DNA from: Mycobacterium paragordonae
GTDB lineage: Bacteria > Actinomycetota > Actinomycetes > Mycobacteriales > Mycobacteriaceae
Reading direction: 5' to 3'
Length of the DNA stretch: 64,000 bases
Assembly: GCF_003614435.1 (NCBI RefSeq)
Contig: NZ_CP025546.1
Span: forward strand, 6,448,001-6,512,000
Shown piece after piece: positions 18,018 through 26,044 of this stretch. Position numbers and translations under genes: made by a program. The first letter of the stretch is position 1. Each line of letters starts with the position of its first letter. A model generated the notes under the pieces. The model was not told where the DNA came from and did not search any database. It was given only the letters and a program-made list of their open reading frames with translations.

Positions 18018-19076
18018 GTGCCCAACAAATATCGCGTCGTGCAGTGGACGACAGGAAACGTCGGTAAGAGCTCGTTGCAGTCGATCGTCGCCAACTCCCA
18101 GTTCGAACTGGTGGGGTGTTATGCGTGGTCGCCGGAGAAGGCCGGTCGTGATGCCGGTGAGTTGGTCGGGATCGACCCCACCGGGGTGATGGCCACCAAC
18201 GACGTCGACGCGCTGCTGGCCCTCAAGCCGGACTGCGTGGTCTACAACCCGATGTGGATCGACGTCGACGAACTGGTCCGGATCCTGTCCGCGGGCGTCA
18301 ACGTGGTGACGACGGCGTCGTTCATCACCGGCCACAACCTAGGCGACGGCCGCGACCGCGTCGAGCAGGCCTGCCGGCAAGGCGGCTCGACCATGTTCGG
18401 CTCCGGCGTCAGCCCGGGATTCGCCGAGTTGCTGGCCATCGTGTCGGCGATGGTGTGCAACCGCGTCGACAAGGTCACTGTCAACGAGGCCGCCGACACC
18501 ACGTTCTACGACTCGCCCGACACCGAGCGCCCCGTTGGCTTCGGACAGCCGATCGACAACCCCGAGTTGGCACAAATGGCCGAGAAAGGCACCGCGATTT
18601 TCGGCGAAGCGGTCCGGCTGGTCGCCGACGCGCTCGGCGTCGAACTCGACGAGATCCGGTGCGTTCCCGAATTCGCCCAGACCACAGCCGATCTCGAGAT
18701 GGAGTCCTGGACCATTCCGGCGGGATGCGTGGCGGGCGTCTACATCAGCTGGCAGGGCATCGTCTCCGGCCGAACGGTCATCGACCTCAACGTGCGGTGG
18801 CGCAAGGGGCAGACGCTGGAACCCGACTGGAAGGTCGACCAGGACGGGTGGGTGATCCAGATCGACGGACAGCCCACGGTGACCACCAAGGTCGGCTTCC
18901 TGCCGCCCCCGTACTTTCAGGCCACCACGCTGGCCGAGTTCATGGCACTCGGTCACATCATGACGGCGATGCCCGCGATCAACGCGATCCCGGCCGTGGT
19001 CGCGGCGGCCCCCGGCATCGTCACGTACGCAGATCTTCCGCTGACACTCCCGCGCGGCAACGTGCCGACCGGATGA
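18018..19076 (+). CDS. Dihydrodipicolinate reductase-like NAD(P)-dependent oxidoreductase
   Basis: A 352-residue protein with an N-terminal Rossmann domain opening YRVVQWTTGNVGKSSLQSI (G-x-V-G-K in place of the classic Gly-rich loop) and a C-terminal substrate domain. This is the mycobacterial family often annotated as dihydrodipicolinate reductase or diaminopentanoate dehydrogenase-like; real substrates are mostly unknown, and roles in steroid or fatty-acid derivative metabolism have been suggested. A paralogue lies at 38737. The GTG start is set by a leaderless -10 box. It is probably transcribed apart from the following CsbD-like gene. Confidence 0.8.
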   Translation: MPNKYRVVQWTTGNVGKSSLQSIVANSQFELVGCYAWSPEKAGRDAGELVGIDPTGVMATNDVDALLALKPDCVVYNPMWIDVDELVRILSAGVNVVTTASFITGHNLGDGRDRVEQACRQGGSTMFGSGVSPGFAELLAIVSAMVCNRVDKVTVNEAADTTFYDSPDTERPVGFGQPIDNPELAQMAEKGTAIFGEAVRLVADALGVELDEIRCVPEFAQTTADLEMESWTIPAGCVAGVYISWQGIVSGRTVIDLNVRWRKGQTLEPDWKVDQDGWVIQIDGQPTVTTKVGFLPPPYFQATTLAEFMALGHIMTAMPAINAIPAVVAAAPGIVTYADLPLTLPRGNVPTG

Positions 19077-19111
19077 GCATGAAGCGGCCGGTCAGCGGGT
19101 ATCCAATCCCC

Positions 19112-19300
19112 ATGGCTACCAACAACCGATTGAGCAACACCGCCCAATACTGGGGCGGCCGGGCCAAAGAGGCCCTCGGCCGGCTCTCCGGTAATCGGCG
19201 CACCCAGTACGAGGGCAAGCTGGACCAGGCCAAGGCGAACGTCAAGGACACCGGTCTGGATGTCAGAAACGCGTTTCGGCGTCGCCGGGCGCGCTACTGA
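19112..19300 (+). CDS. CsbD-like small stress protein (first copy)
   Basis: A 62-residue hydrophilic protein, MATNNRLSNTAQYWGGRAKE at the start, with the CsbD pattern of K/R-AKEALGRLSGNRRTQYEGKLDQAKANVKD and a basic tail (RRRRARY). CsbD proteins are general-stress proteins of unknown biochemical role. It begins 35 bp after the reductase stop; an in-frame ATG lies further upstream at 19079. The second copy follows 83 bp later, so the pair looks like a divergent duplication. Confidence 0.75.
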   Translation: MATNNRLSNTAQYWGGRAKEALGRLSGNRRTQYEGKLDQAKANVKDTGLDVRNAFRRRRARY

Positions 19301-19383
19301 GGGTTTCAGAACCCGTCGCTTTCGGGTACATCCCTGCAGTCAGCCAGAAAGCGAACCATCCGAGCGAACAAGGAGCCAAACAT

Positions 19384-19557
19384 ATGAGCGCCACAGACAA
19401 GATCAAGAACAAGATCGAGGACCTGGGTGGCAAGGCCAAAGAAGGTGTCGGCAAGGCCACGGGCGACCGCAGCACCGAGAACGAGGGCAAGTTCGACCAG
19501 TCCAAGTCCAGCCTGAAGGATGCCGGCGAAAAGGTGAAGGACGCCTTCAAGAAGTGA
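19384..19557 (+). CDS. CsbD-like small stress protein (second copy)
   Basis: A 57-residue protein starting MSATDKIKNKIEDLGGKAKE and ending KVKDAFKK, a canonical CsbD domain (GKATGDRSTENEGKFDQ). It has the consensus that the first copy has partly lost. AAGGAG lies about 8 nt before ATG 19384. A strong terminator follows at 19603-19646. Confidence 0.85.
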   Translation: MSATDKIKNKIEDLGGKAKEGVGKATGDRSTENEGKFDQSKSSLKDAGEKVKDAFKK

Positions 19558-19602
19558 TGTCGCGTGCCGAAAGGCATTGTGCGACAACGCAGCTAGATAG
19601 CG

Positions 19603-19646
19603 AAGCTGCCCCGCGCGGTTCGGCCGAATCCGCGTGGGGCAGCTTT
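19603..19646 (+). terminator. Rho-independent terminator after the CsbD genes
   Basis: A 16-bp stem (AAGCTGCCCCGCGCGG with CCGCGTGGGGCAGCTT, one G-U pair in RNA) and an 11-nt loop are followed by a T-rich tract (TTTGGGTTTGG). The structure is the clearest intrinsic terminator in the window. Confidence 0.85.
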
Positions 19647-19686
19647 GGGTTTGGTTGAGAAATAGATTTCTGGCTATCCACTATCG

Positions 19687-20385
19687 ATGATGGGTTTGAA
19701 ACGCCTGCTGGCCGCTGCCGGCTCGATGGTGGCGATCAACGGTTCCCTGTTGCTCGGTGGGCCGGTACCGACCGCTGCCGCCGCGCCGTGTCCCGATGTC
19801 GAGGTGGTGTTCGCCCGCGGCAGCGGTGAACCCCCGGGCGTGGGCGGGGTCGGACAATCGTTCGTCGACTCGCTGCGTCCGGACATCGGCGCGAAATCCC
19901 TTGGTGTATATGCCGTCAACTACCCGGCCAGCACCGACTTCGGCAGCAGCGACTTTCCGTTGACCGTCATCGACGGGATTCGCGACGCCGGCTCGCACAT
20001 CCAGTCGATGGCGTCGAGCTGCCCCAACACCAAAGAGGTACTGGGTGGCTACTCGCAGGGCGCGGCGGTGGCCGGCTACGTCACGTCGGCGGCCGTGCCC
20101 CCAGGCGTGCCCGCCGCGGCGGTTCCCCAGCCGCTGGCGCCGGAGATCGCGAATCACGTGGCGGCCGTTGCGCTGTTCGGAACGCCGTCACCGCAATTCC
20201 TGAGCCAGTACAACGCGCCACAGATCGCCATCGGCCCGCTGTATCAACCCAAGACGATCGAGCTGTGCGCCGACGGCGACACCATCTGCAACGGCGGCGG
20301 CACTACCCCCACCTTCGCGCACACCACGTATCCGGTGAACGGGATGACCGGCCAGGCAGCCGATTTCGCGGCGGGCAGGCTATAG
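19687..20385 (+). CDS. cut5: Cutinase family serine esterase (Cut5-like, intact)
   Basis: A secreted alpha/beta hydrolase of 232 residues with a signal peptide (about 1-33) and the cutinase triad: Ser123 in GYSQG, Asp198 in CADGDTIC and His212 in FAHTTYP. Cys35 with Cys112 and Cys194 with Cys201 give the usual disulfides. Such mycobacterial enzymes hydrolyse lipid esters or phospholipids. In M. tuberculosis H37Rv the syntenic gene is annotated in two pieces (Rv3724A/B); here one frame is continuous. ATG 19687 and 19690 are both possible starts. Confidence 0.9.
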   Translation: MMGLKRLLAAAGSMVAINGSLLLGGPVPTAAAAPCPDVEVVFARGSGEPPGVGGVGQSFVDSLRPDIGAKSLGVYAVNYPASTDFGSSDFPLTVIDGIRDAGSHIQSMASSCPNTKEVLGGYSQGAAVAGYVTSAAVPPGVPAAAVPQPLAPEIANHVAAVALFGTPSPQFLSQYNAPQIAIGPLYQPKTIELCADGDTICNGGGTTPTFAHTTYPVNGMTGQAADFAAGRL

Positions 20386-20526
20386 CTCGTCCCGGTCCTC
20401 GTCGTCGGTCTCCGGGGTCGGCAGCGGCGGCGACGTCCTCAGCCAGTCGCGCAGCCGAAGTAGCCCGTTGATCACGATGGCGAGACCCAGCAGGACCAGC
20501 GCCACCACGATGATTGCGGTGGTCAT
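20380..20526 (-). CDS. Small single-pass membrane protein (48 aa)
   Basis: MTTAIIVVALVLLGLAIVIN forms one N-terminal membrane helix, followed by GLLRLRDWLRTSPPLP and an acidic tail (PETDDEDRDEL). Its stop overlaps the last 6 bp of cut5 on the other strand. The frame, topology and charge pattern make it a credible small gene, but no family is recognised and there is no clear ribosome site. Confidence 0.5.
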   Translation of the reverse strand: MTTAIIVVALVLLGLAIVINGLLRLRDWLRTSPPLPTPETDDEDRDEL

Positions 20527-20544
20527 CACACCATGGTGACAGGC

Positions 20545-20931
20545 TCAGGCCGCGGGCTTGACCTCAAGTCCGACATGGACCTTGTCGATCCCGCCGCGCA
20601 CGATCGAGTGGGGCAGGAACCACCAGGCGTGGTACCAGTACCGCCGCAGCACCGCGTTGTAGACCTGCCGCGTCTCCGCCTTCGGCAGGATCCGGGCAAC
20701 GCCCTCCACATCATCGCTCTTGGGCTTGCCCAGCGAGCCGCTCTTGGCGATCGTCACCCGGGGGGTGTTGCGAATTCGCTTGACCTTCCACGACTCGTCG
20801 TCGGTGATGATCAGCAGCCGATCGCCGTCGGGCACGCCCCAGATCGCGGTCGGCTTGGGGCGTCCGTCCTTGGTGAAGGTGGTCAGCAGCAAGTACTTCG
20901 ACTTGATGACATCAGCGAATCCGACGGCCAC
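20545..20931 (-). CDS. PPOX-class (F420-type) split-barrel oxidoreductase
   Basis: A 128-residue flavin-reductase-like split barrel: GFADVIKSKYLLLTTFTKDGRPKPTAIW at the start, then DGDRLLIITDDESWKVKRIRNTPRVTIA, which is the nucleotide-binding pattern of pyridoxamine-phosphate-oxidase-like and F420-dependent proteins. Actinobacterial members reduce enones or biliverdin with F420H2; the substrate here is unknown. GTG 20931 has AGGAGG 5 nt upstream. An AT-rich palindrome sits just before the ribosome site. Confidence 0.82.
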   Translation of the reverse strand: MAVGFADVIKSKYLLLTTFTKDGRPKPTAIWGVPDGDRLLIITDDESWKVKRIRNTPRVTIAKSGSLGKPKSDDVEGVARILPKAETRQVYNAVLRRYWYHAWWFLPHSIVRGGIDKVHVGLEVKPAA

Positions 20932-20945
20932 GTGTTCCTCCTGGC

Positions 20946-20955
20946 TCAAATTTGA
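20946..20955. promoter_or_regulatory. Palindrome TCAAATTTGA upstream of the PPOX gene
   Basis: A perfect 10-bp palindrome in a G+C-rich background, about 15 bp before the GTG at 20931. It could be an operator or part of the promoter; no cognate regulator is adjacent. Confidence 0.3.
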
Positions 20956-21061
20956 ACCTGCAAATACCCGCCGGGGCCGTCGCGGAAACCGCCGAAGGTT
21001 GTGATACCGCGCACCCACCCCCAGCGATCGGGCCGGCGGTGGGCGGTTGCACAATGCCACC

Positions 21062-22048
21062 ATGCACGTTCTGGTTACCGGAGGCACGGGTTTCGTCGGC
21101 GGCTGGACCGCCAAGATCATCGCGGACGCCGGACACGACGTCCGCTTCCTAGTCCGAAAGCCGGAACGTCTGCAGACCTCGGTGGCCGCGCTGGGTGTCG
21201 ACACATCGGACTTCGCCGTCGGTGACATCACGGACCGCGACTCCGTTCGTCAGGCACTGGAAGGCTGCGACGCGGTGGTCCACAGCGCCGCTCTGGTCGC
21301 GACGGATCCGCGCCAGACTGCCCAGATGCTCGCCACCAACATGGAGGGCGCCCGCAACGTCCTGGGCCAGGCCGTCCAACTCGGACTCGACCCGGTCGTG
21401 CACGTCTCCAGTTTCACCGCCCTGTTCCACCCGAACCTCGAAACGCTGACGGCAGACCTGCCCGTGGTCGGCGGGACGGACGGGTACGGAACATCCAAGG
21501 CGCAGGTGGAGATTTACGCCCGCGGCTTGCAGGACGCCGGCGCACCGGTCAACATCACCTACCCCGGGATGGTGCTGGGCCCGCCGGTCGGAGACCAGTT
21601 CGGTGAGGCCGGCGAGGGTGTCAAGGCTGCGTTGCAGATGCACGCGATCCCCGGCCGCGGCGCCGCGTGGATGGTGGTCGACGTCCGCGATGTGGCCGCG
21701 CTGCACGCCGCGCTGCTGGAACCCGGACGCGGACCCCGCCGCTACATGGCCGGCGGCCACCGGCTCGCGGTGGCCGATCTGGCGAAGACGCTCGGCGAGG
21801 TCAGCGGCACCACGATGGTGCCGGTTCCGGTTCCTGACACCGCGTTGCGGGCCGCCGGATCGATCTTCGATTTCGTGGGACCCTATCTCCCCTTTGACAA
21901 TCCGATCACCGCGGCGGGCATGCAGTACTACACACAGATGCCCGAGTCCGACGACTCACCCGCCGAGCGCGAACTCGGCATCCACTTCCGCGATGCCCGC
22001 ACAACACTCGCGGATACCGTTGCCGCGCTTCACGAATCGGCCGATTAG
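21062..22048 (+). CDS. NAD-dependent epimerase/dehydratase-like protein (Rv3725-like)
   Basis: An extended short-chain dehydrogenase of 328 residues. It begins MHVLVTGGTGFVGG (NAD-binding GxxGxxG), has DVVHSAALVATDPRQ and the active-site YGTSKAQ (YxxxK). Family members act on sugar nucleotides, steroid or flavonoid-like substrates; the substrate here is unknown. ATG 21062 was preferred to the upstream TTG 21047 because the Rossmann strand starts immediately. A CACAAT hexamer 6 nt before the ATG is a weak leaderless -10 candidate. The 3' end overlaps the convergent SMP-30-like gene by 4 bp. Confidence 0.85.
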   Translation: MHVLVTGGTGFVGGWTAKIIADAGHDVRFLVRKPERLQTSVAALGVDTSDFAVGDITDRDSVRQALEGCDAVVHSAALVATDPRQTAQMLATNMEGARNVLGQAVQLGLDPVVHVSSFTALFHPNLETLTADLPVVGGTDGYGTSKAQVEIYARGLQDAGAPVNITYPGMVLGPPVGDQFGEAGEGVKAALQMHAIPGRGAAWMVVDVRDVAALHAALLEPGRGPRRYMAGGHRLAVADLAKTLGEVSGTTMVPVPVPDTALRAAGSIFDFVGPYLPFDNPITAAGMQYYTQMPESDDSPAERELGIHFRDARTTLADTVAALHESAD

Positions 22049-22824
22049 TCGATCTGCATTGCGGCAGCGGGGATCTCCGATCCCGGCACGCCGACATCCA
22101 TCCGGAGCAGCGCACCGATGGTCGTGAGGTAGATCGCGGTTCCCGCGAAGGCGAGCGACGACACGAATCGGCCGGGCACCTCGATGAGTTCAACGAGAGC
22201 CCCGCCGGAGTCGAAACGCGCTATGCCGCCACCACTTCCGAGCGCGACCCATACGCCGCCCTCGACGTCCACCGCCAGCCCGTCACACTCGCCGCGGGGC
22301 GCTTCGGCGAAGACCGACGCTCCCTGCGGGCCGATGACGCGCACCCGCGCGGCCGCATACTCGCACACATACAGCCGGGTGCCGTCCGGTGCGTATCCAA
22401 CGCCGTTGGGCCACAACAGGTCTGACGCAAGAACCCGGGTCCCGCCGTCGGGCGCGACCTGCACCAGTTCGGTGGGCCCGGCCGCCTCGCCCCGCCTGGG
22501 CTGATGACGCAGCACACCGACGACCACCGACCCGTCCGGAGCGACGGTCAGGTCGTTGAGCCCGGTCGCGCCGTCGGCCGCCCACACCGTGCGAAGGCCC
22601 GCCGGTCCGGCATACGCGAGATCGCGCCCGCTGACCAGAAACCCGCCGTCGGCATGCACCGCGATGCCGCCGATGCCGCGACGCTTTTCCAGCACTGTCG
22701 ACACGTTCCCGTCCGACCACCGGTAGACGCCGCCGGCGGTGGTGTTGGCGAACAGCACCGAACCGTCGGGCAGCGGCCGTGGCGCTTCGAGCAGTCCGTC
22801 GGATTCCCATAGGACTTCGGTCAC
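22045..22824 (-). CDS. SMP-30/gluconolactonase-like beta-propeller protein
   Basis: A 259-residue six-bladed propeller of the SMP-30/lactonase type. Typical elements are the N-terminal Glu/Ala region (LLEAPRPLPDGSVLFANT), TGLNDLTVAPDGSV, LWPNGVGYAPDGTRLYVCEY and GECDGLAVDVEGGVWVAL, holding the Asn/Asp metal ligands. Such enzymes hydrolyse lactones with a divalent metal. GTG 22824 overlaps the stop of the upstream cyclase/ATPase gene as GTGA; an in-frame GTG at 22842 is less likely. Coupling to a signalling ATPase suggests the lactonase is part of the response, which is inference. Confidence 0.8.
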   Translation of the reverse strand: MTEVLWESDGLLEAPRPLPDGSVLFANTTAGGVYRWSDGNVSTVLEKRRGIGGIAVHADGGFLVSGRDLAYAGPAGLRTVWAADGATGLNDLTVAPDGSVVVGVLRHQPRRGEAAGPTELVQVAPDGGTRVLASDLLWPNGVGYAPDGTRLYVCEYAAARVRVIGPQGASVFAEAPRGECDGLAVDVEGGVWVALGSGGGIARFDSGGALVELIEVPGRFVSSLAFAGTAIYLTTIGALLRMDVGVPGSEIPAAAMQID

Positions 22825-25800
22825 GGCATCGACTCCGCCCACACGATGTGCGCCTCGAAGCCCAACGCCACCGCCATCTCCAGGTAGCGGTCAACGAGGT
22901 TCGCGTATTCGTCGGTGTGGCCATTGCTGCGGGCCAGCATCGCCCGCATCCGCAGCAGCCAGATGTCGCGCACCGGCAGTTCCTCGTCGCGGCGTTCCTC
23001 GGCCACGGTCTTGACCGCGGCTGCCGCTTCGGCGACATCACCGTCGGCGCTTCGCTCCAGCAGCGTCTCAACCAGCACCGCGGTGGCGGGGATACCCCAC
23101 GTCAGCAACTGCCCTTCGCGTATCAGATGCTCGACGACCGAACGCAATTCGACGATCGCGTGGTCACGGTCTCCCCGGCGCGCCCGGTCCCGCGCCGAGT
23201 ACACGTTGACGATCGGCAGCTCCGACAGGTTGTGTCCCTGGCGTTGGAACAGCTCGGTGACCTCGTCGAGCAACAATTCCCCGCGCTCGTACTCCGCGGC
23301 CGTCTCGCGGTGCACCAGGGCCACCCCCAGCGTCATCCGGGCGAAGGCCAGCGCGAAATTGTCGCCGGACCGTTCGGCGATGCGCAGCGCGCCCTCGATT
23401 TCGCGCACCGCCCGGACGTCGGGCCTCAGCACACCGGCCGGTATCGCCGGAAAGTAAACGTAGGCAACGGCTCTGGCGTAAGACAACGGGTCGGCCCGGC
23501 GGGCCATGTCCAGACCCTGACGCAGGTCGTCTCGCCAGCCGGCCCGCCCCAGGCAGTAACAGGCGATCGCCCGGGTCGTGTGGGCGATCGCCAGCGGCGA
23601 CCCGATGATGAAGTTGCCCCGGGCCGGATCGCCGTCGGCCAGGCCGATCACCCGTTCCGACCACTGCAACACCTGGTGCCACTCGGCGCTCTCGCCTTTG
23701 GCGTAGATCGGCGCGAACGACAACCCCACGGTCAACGTCGGATCGTCGACCGCCTCGATCAGCGTCATCGCTTCGGATGCCAGCCGCGACGCCTCGCGGA
23801 TGCGCGCCTGATACGCCAGGCCGATCACCATCCCGGCCATGGCGATCGCCAGCGACGCCTTGTCCCCCGCCGCGCTGCACAACTGCCGCAATTCCTCGAA
23901 CCGGGCGCCTGCGTCGGCGTGCACCCGCCACGCGACGCCGCACAGCATGGTGCGCGGCGCGATGCGCAATGCCGCCCGGTGTGGCGTGTCGGCAGGCAAG
24001 GCATCGGCGATCTTCTGCGCGCGCTCCCAACTCAGCAGTGCCGAGGCGATATCGCGATTGGTCGCCCAGTTAGCGGCCCGCATATGCCAGCCGTAGGCGG
24101 CGAATCCGTCGCCGGCCGCTTCGAGGTGCTCGGCGATCAGCACCGCACGCTGATCGACCGCGTGCGGCTCTCGGGCCTCGATGGCCTCGGCCAGTCGGCG
24201 GTGCAACCGGGCCCGGTCGGATTTCAGCTGAGCCTCGTACGCCACGGTCCGAATCAGCGGATGCCGAAATGCGTAGGCCGGGTCGGCGGTGAACCGCACC
24301 TGATGCACCAGTTCGGCGGCCAGCAGTTCGTCGATGCTGGGCTCGACCCCGAGGCCGACGAGCAGGTCGGCAGCGAACCGGGATCCGATGATCGCGGCGG
24401 CGCTGAGCGTGTGTTTGGCCGCCGGGCTGAGCCGGTCGATACGGGCGGCAATGGTCGCCTGCAGGGTGGGTGGCACACGTACGTCGGCGACGTCGGCATG
24501 GCAGGTGTAGTCGCCGCGCTCGCCGCCGAGCACGCCCCGCTCGGCGAGTTCGCGGGTGATCTCCTCGGCGAACAACGGGTTGCCCGCCGCGCGCGCGGCG
24601 ATGACGTCACCGATCGGTGCGACGGAGGGGTCTCGGCCCAGCAACTCGGAGACCAGCACCGAGGCCTCCGAATCGGTCAGCGGTGTCAGCGCGAAGGTCT
24701 GGGCACCGGCGACGAGCTGCAGGGCTCCCTGGTAGTCGGGGCGGTAGGTGAACAGCACGATCGAGGGAGTCTGGGACACCACCGTCAGCAGATCCGCGAG
24801 CATCGATTCGCTGGCCTCGTCGATCCAGTGCACATCCTCGACGAGGAAGATCGCCGGCTGCGTCCGCGCGAGCAGGTATGCGTTGAACAACGCTGTCAGC
24901 CGGCGGCGCCGCGCATCCGGGTCGATCTTGGGCAGCTTCACCTCGGGGTCTGCGACACCCAACAGATCGCACAGTAACCACAGGTCCTGCGGATCGGCGT
25001 CGGGCATGCCCTCCTGAACTCGCTGCCGCGCCGCCTCGTCGGCCAGGCCGTTCGTCTGGCTGACCGATCGCAGCAGACGCTCCATCACCCGGAACGGGAC
25101 GTCGGTGGCGTGCGATTCGCAGAAGCTGCCGAACACCTCCAGGCCTCGCGCCTGCGCCAGGCGGACGGTCTCGCGCACCAGCCGGGTCTTTCCGATGCCG
25201 GCCGGGCCGCTGATGCCGACCACCGACCCGCGGCCGGCCGCCGAGCGATCGAGCATGGCCGCCAGGGCCGCGACTTCCCAGTCACGCCCGACCAACGTCG
25301 ACACCGGGGCGTCAGCGCGTTCGTCGGGCGCGGCGACGCTGAGCAACTGCCGACCGGTCAGGGCGTCATCGGTGCCCTTGACGTAGACCCGCTGCGGCTC
25401 GCCCAGCAGCGTCGCACCCTCGACCAGTCGAGCCGTGGACTCGCTGACCATCACCCCGCCCGGCGGCGCCACCGACTCCATCCGCTGCGCGATTCCCACC
25501 TCCTCGCCCACGGCGGTGTAACCCAATGCGCCGGAACCGATTTCACCGGCGATCACCTCGCCGGAATTCAGGCCGATGCGCAACCGCAGGGCGACGTCGC
25601 CGTCGAGTTCGGCCGCCAATCGCTGAGTGGCATCCTGGATTCCGAGCGCGGTCAGACACGCCCGCAGCGCATGGTCCTCCAGGGCAGCAGGCGCGCCGAA
25701 CAGGGCCATGATGCCGTCGCCGGTGAACTTGTCCACCGTGCCGCCGAAGCGCTGCACCACCGCCGAGGCCCGGGTGACCAGTTCGGTCATGATCTCGCGC

Positions 25801-25976
25801 AATCGTTCCGGACCGACGGCCGCCGCGATGTCCATCGAATGCACCACGTCGGCGAACAGGACGGTCACCTGCTTGTACTCCGCCTGTGTGTCGGCCGACG
25901 AGACCGGGGCGCCGCACCCGTGGCAGAACCGTGCATTCGCCAGCGGTTCAGTGCCGCACTTGCTACAGGCCGCCAC
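22821..25976 (-). CDS. Zinc-ribbon, class III cyclase-like, AAA ATPase and TPR protein
   Basis: A 1051-residue regulator. Order of parts: zinc ribbon (Cys4, Cys7, Cys18, Cys21), class IIIb nucleotide cyclase-like domain (about 35-190; metal Asp43 and Asp87, Lys83, Thr154, Arg165), AAA_16-type ATPase with Walker A GPAGIGKT (257-264) and HWIDEAS-type Walker B, then a long TPR-like helical C-terminus. The transition-state Asn of active cyclases is Gly at position 161, so cAMP synthesis may be lost or weak. The architecture resembles STAND-type signal sensors. The GTG start has TAATCT 8 nt upstream. A frameshifted paralogue lies at 57603. Confidence 0.85.
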   Translation of the reverse strand: MAACSKCGTEPLANARFCHGCGAPVSSADTQAEYKQVTVLFADVVHSMDIAAAVGPERLREIMTELVTRASAVVQRFGGTVDKFTGDGIMALFGAPAALEDHALRACLTALGIQDATQRLAAELDGDVALRLRIGLNSGEVIAGEIGSGALGYTAVGEEVGIAQRMESVAPPGGVMVSESTARLVEGATLLGEPQRVYVKGTDDALTGRQLLSVAAPDERADAPVSTLVGRDWEVAALAAMLDRSAAGRGSVVGISGPAGIGKTRLVRETVRLAQARGLEVFGSFCESHATDVPFRVMERLLRSVSQTNGLADEAARQRVQEGMPDADPQDLWLLCDLLGVADPEVKLPKIDPDARRRRLTALFNAYLLARTQPAIFLVEDVHWIDEASESMLADLLTVVSQTPSIVLFTYRPDYQGALQLVAGAQTFALTPLTDSEASVLVSELLGRDPSVAPIGDVIAARAAGNPLFAEEITRELAERGVLGGERGDYTCHADVADVRVPPTLQATIAARIDRLSPAAKHTLSAAAIIGSRFAADLLVGLGVEPSIDELLAAELVHQVRFTADPAYAFRHPLIRTVAYEAQLKSDRARLHRRLAEAIEAREPHAVDQRAVLIAEHLEAAGDGFAAYGWHMRAANWATNRDIASALLSWERAQKIADALPADTPHRAALRIAPRTMLCGVAWRVHADAGARFEELRQLCSAAGDKASLAIAMAGMVIGLAYQARIREASRLASEAMTLIEAVDDPTLTVGLSFAPIYAKGESAEWHQVLQWSERVIGLADGDPARGNFIIGSPLAIAHTTRAIACYCLGRAGWRDDLRQGLDMARRADPLSYARAVAYVYFPAIPAGVLRPDVRAVREIEGALRIAERSGDNFALAFARMTLGVALVHRETAAEYERGELLLDEVTELFQRQGHNLSELPIVNVYSARDRARRGDRDHAIVELRSVVEHLIREGQLLTWGIPATAVLVETLLERSADGDVAEAAAAVKTVAEERRDEELPVRDIWLLRMRAMLARSNGHTDEYANLVDRYLEMAVALGFEAHIVWAESMP

Positions 25977-26044
25977 GGCTTGTCAGATTAGTGCAATTCG
26001 AACTGTCCTGGGGACCAGCAAATGACCGACCGGGGGGCCAGAAA

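Noticed and set aside
22779..24977. 732-residue plus-strand frame over the cyclase gene
   Set aside because: Antisense shadow of the cyclase-AAA-TPR gene; rich in His/Arg/Gly/Gln without motifs.
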